From contig JBHGNT010000006.1 of assembly GCA_043228905.1 (NCBI GenBank), forward strand, positions 17,112,001 to 17,176,000: DNA of 64,000 nucleotides, given 5' to 3'. The position numbers and the translations under genes were made by a program. Shown piece after piece: positions 61,852 to 64,000 of the stretch. How positions within the stretch are numbered: the stretch's first letter is position 1; every line of letters starts with the position of its first letter. The stretch comes from Azolla caroliniana. Lineage: Eukaryota; Polypodiophyta. The notes beneath the pieces were generated by a model that was not told where the DNA came from, did no database searches, and saw only the letters and a list, made by a program, of their open reading frames with translations.

Positions 61852-63247
61852 GTAACTAAGAGTGTGTAGCGGTCTAGGGGTGTAGAGATCAGTCGGCATT
61901 CCGTCATGCCGAACTTGTATAGCATATTCAACACATAATGTTGTTGTGAGAGCAATATGCCGTCGGGGGTTTAGATCACCTCAATCCCAAGGAAATAATG
62001 AAGGCCCCCGAGATCCTTCATCTCAAATGAGTCCGACAGCTGGGCCTTGACACGCCCGATTTCATCGGGTTCGGTGATGACTAAATCATCTACATAAAGT
62101 AGGTTGCAAACCGGACCGTCTGGACCTTGCCGGATGAATAACGATGAGTTGGATTTAGAGGTCACAAACCCCATCTTACGCAACAATGAGTGATCTTCGC
62201 ATTCCAAGATCAGGGGGGCTTGTTTCAGACCGTAAAGTGACTTCATAAGCTGGCACACTGCCACTTGTTCATCTCCGACTAAAAACCGAGAGGTTGGATC
62301 ATATAGACCCGTTCTTCAAGGTCACCTTGAAGAAACGCATTCATGTCCATCTAGTGAAGATGCCACCCCCTTGCCGCAGCAACCGCCAATACCACATGAA
62401 CCACTGTCATCTTCGCTACCGGAGTGAAGGTCTCATCGTAGTTGATTCCATGGGTCTGTGCGTATCCCTTCGCCACTAACCGGGCCTTGTACCGGTTAAC
62501 CGAACCCTCAGCATTGTACTTTACCTTGCACACCCATTTGCAACCGAACGGTTTATAGTGTCGGGGAGGGTCAACGAGGTTCTATGTGTCATTGACATCA
62601 AGTGCCCTCATTTCTTCTTCCATAACGGCACGCCAATTTGCGTCCTTTGTCGTTTTTGCGTAGCTCTCCAGCTCATGCACTTCCTCCACATTGGTCATGT
62701 ATGCATAGTAATGCGCCATGTACTCATTATACCTGTACCGTGTAACGAGGTTCTTCTGGCGGGAAGACCGGTGTCACTTATCATCACCTGGTTTGGGGCC
62801 CTTCTTGGCTGGTTCGGATTTCGTTCCCGAAGATCAACCTTCATACTTTCCGGAGTCTGATCTACTCTGATCCGACTCAACGTTACCGGTATTGTATTCC
62901 GTCATCTTTTTCTTCCCCTTCTCTTTGCGCGTGAACCGTCTCCTCGGTTCCTTGTGCGGGGAGAGCACGACAAAGTCTCCACTACTCGTTGGTTCTCCAT
63001 CTGACTGGTAATCCCAACGCAGTTGCTCAGTCATCTAGAGTGCCGAAGTCTTCATCTTCTGCCTGAACCTCCTCGGGCTCACTAGCCTCATCTTCCGGAA
63101 TCGGGTCTTCGTCGGGAGTTGGAGTCGGTAAGGTGTCCCATGATGCTGTCTCATCAAACTCGGCATCTCGACTTACTCGGACCTACTTTGTCCGGGGGTT
63201 ATAGCACTCATACCCCTTCTGCTCATGCGAGTAACCGACTTGGATGC
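61852..63247 (-). pseudogene. C7: Copia fragment, integrase end and RT
   Basis: Minus-strand: VGYSHEQKGYECYNPRTK (integrase end), acidic linker, FTRKEKGKKKMTEYNTGNVE, VYKVKYN-like CKVKYNAEGSVNRYKARLVA, INYDETFTPVAKMTVVHVVL, CQLMKSLYGLKQAPLILECE, catalytic NLLYVDDLVITEPDE (62070-62110) and MKDLGGLHYFLGIEV, then NMLYKFGMTECRLISTPLDR to about 61855. RNase H is missing; the W LTR abuts. Same family as C5. A few stops. Confidence 0.85.
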
Positions 63248-63335
63248 TGTAAAAAGAACAAGGTGTGGAAGCAACAGAAAACCGAATGTAGGAAAGAACA
63301 CAGGTTTAATGGAAAGCTTGGACACACACAGTATG

Positions 63336-63382
<47 letters not shown>

Positions 63383-63718
63383 CCCACCATTTTAAAAAAT
63401 AACATTACTCAATGTGTACATAGGATGTGCTCAGTGAGCACTTTTATACAAGTCCATACGGACTGACAGAAGTACTGACACCTACTTCGATGCTCATAAA
63501 TGAGCTCTACACTAACTCCCAAAATGTATTCCTACACGGAATATCTTTTCAACGGCCTCACGGTTTACGCACCGTTGCGGCTTCTTGTTGTGCACCGATT
63601 TGTGCACCGGTTTACGCACTTAATTTACGCACCAGTCTGCCCTAACCGATCCGTCCCAACCGATCCGATTCTCGACTTGCACAATCGATCTGGCCAATGT
63701 TGAGCTTGTATCTCAACA
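63248..63718 (-). repeat. C6 3' LTR (471 bp) inserted in C7
   Basis: Minus-strand start TGTTGAGATACAAGC at 63718 and end TTTTTACA at 63248. The start matches both C5 LTRs, but the region beyond R diverges. Polypurine tract CTTGAGGGGGAG (minus) at 63719-63730. A TATA-like ACTTGTATAAAAG (minus) is near 63450. It cuts the C7 integrase end, so a same-family element hit another copy. It contains a (GA)n run at 63337-63379. Confidence 0.8.
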
Positions 63719-64000
63719 CTCCCCCTCAAGCTCAACTTGAGGCTCTTCAGGTTCTTCCAGATCACCACTCTGGTTTCTTCTAGCTTCGTGCCTCGCTCGC
63801 GCTCCTCGACCTATTCGATTCCGCGCGCCTCGACCCTTCCGGTCAGCGTGTGTGCTCGTGCGACCCTTCTCAATTCCCTTGTTGTCGCAGTGTTGGAGCC
63901 TCTTCGGCTGCCCCTTCTTCCGCTTGGCCCTAGGTTGATTCGGTGTCTCCGAATCAAACATCCAAACCGAATCGGCTTCCTCCGATCAGTTTTCGCTCTC
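63719..64000 (-). pseudogene. C6 3' extension, running off the window
   Basis: Minus-strand frame TPNQPRAKRKKGQPKRLQHC, GKGRGARNRIGRGARARHEA and DLEEPEEPQVELEGEC, the same charged extension as in C5 (59600-59850) but with an open frame. This supports that the C5/C6 family encodes a C-terminal tail beyond RNase H. Confidence 0.75.

Noticed and set aside
63243-63262. A splice acceptor (TTCTTTTTACAG, minus) before the C7 coding sequence
   Set aside because: The position is explained by the C6 LTR end TTTTTACA; the resemblance is chance.

Overview
The window is a purely repetitive stretch of a large plant nuclear genome. I see no host protein gene, rRNA gene or intact tRNA gene. Nearly every kilobase belongs to an LTR retrotransposon or a solo LTR. 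The plant assignment rests on Copia elements primed by initiator tRNA-Met (TGGTATCAGAGC), Tat-lineage Gypsy elements with an extra ORF, and chromoviruses with CHD-type and Tekay-like chromodomains. One Gypsy lineage here (B) resembles, from memory, elements common in basidiomycetes and charophyte algae. Together with a Tf1/sushi-like chromovirus (A) this hints at a seed-free plant or streptophyte alga, but I cannot name the species.

Names used below. C1a, C1b and C1c are copies of one Copia family on the minus strand. T1 is a 2.9 kb non-autonomous LTR element. A is a Tf1/sushi-like chromovirus and B a Gypsy element with LTR ends TGTCGT/ACGACA. C3, C4, C5, C6 and C7 are other Copia elements. 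G is a chromovirus with an initiator-Met primer site. V, W and Y are Tat-lineage Gypsy elements. N1, N3 and N4 are solo or partial LTRs of the TGTCGT/ACGACA class.

Layout. Positions 1-42150 are one nested complex. C1b is the oldest layer. Its gag is split by C1a (1975-40101), its integrase by a C1c LTR (1-1208, itself split by N1), and its gag again by N4 (40667-41969). C1a has 606-bp LTRs at both ends and was then hit by T1 (3023-5962), a solo LTR (6324-7052), A (8935-21933, which holds B at 12424-19793), C4 (22481-33592, which holds G at 24624-31717) and C3 (34149-39228). Target-site duplications support each of these: GTCCC/CTCCC for C1a, AATCT for T1, GAATA for A, GCGT for B, ATTTC/CTTTC for C4, CCTTG for G and CCTTG/CTTTG for C3. 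Removing the insertions leaves a Copia element of about 6 kb.

Positions 42151-51087 hold V, a Tat-lineage element with two 461-bp LTRs, a deleted RT core and an extra ORF region downstream of integrase; a solo Copia-type LTR (46973-47339) splits its integrase. From 51088 come a remnant of a second V-like 3' end, a plus-strand Tat RT fragment (Y) and a minus-strand Tat element (W). W gag is split by C5 (53523 to about 60261), and C5 carries solo LTR N3 (56647-57564, TSD ACGG). The window ends with Copia fragment C7 and the 3' LTR of a same-family element, C6.

Most elements are broken by stops, frameshifts or deletions. B is the best preserved: its LTRs differ by about three substitutions plus one repeat unit, and its pol has one in-frame stop. 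The most unusual pattern is the recurrence of tRNA-like segments (A/B-box-like motifs) inside LTRs and leaders of unrelated Gypsy elements, mostly antisense to the element. Others are a possible self-priming site in A, a tRNA-Trp-type primer site in B, a hairpin array in the leader of G, and a 16-bp U3 motif shared by Copia C1 and Gypsy B.
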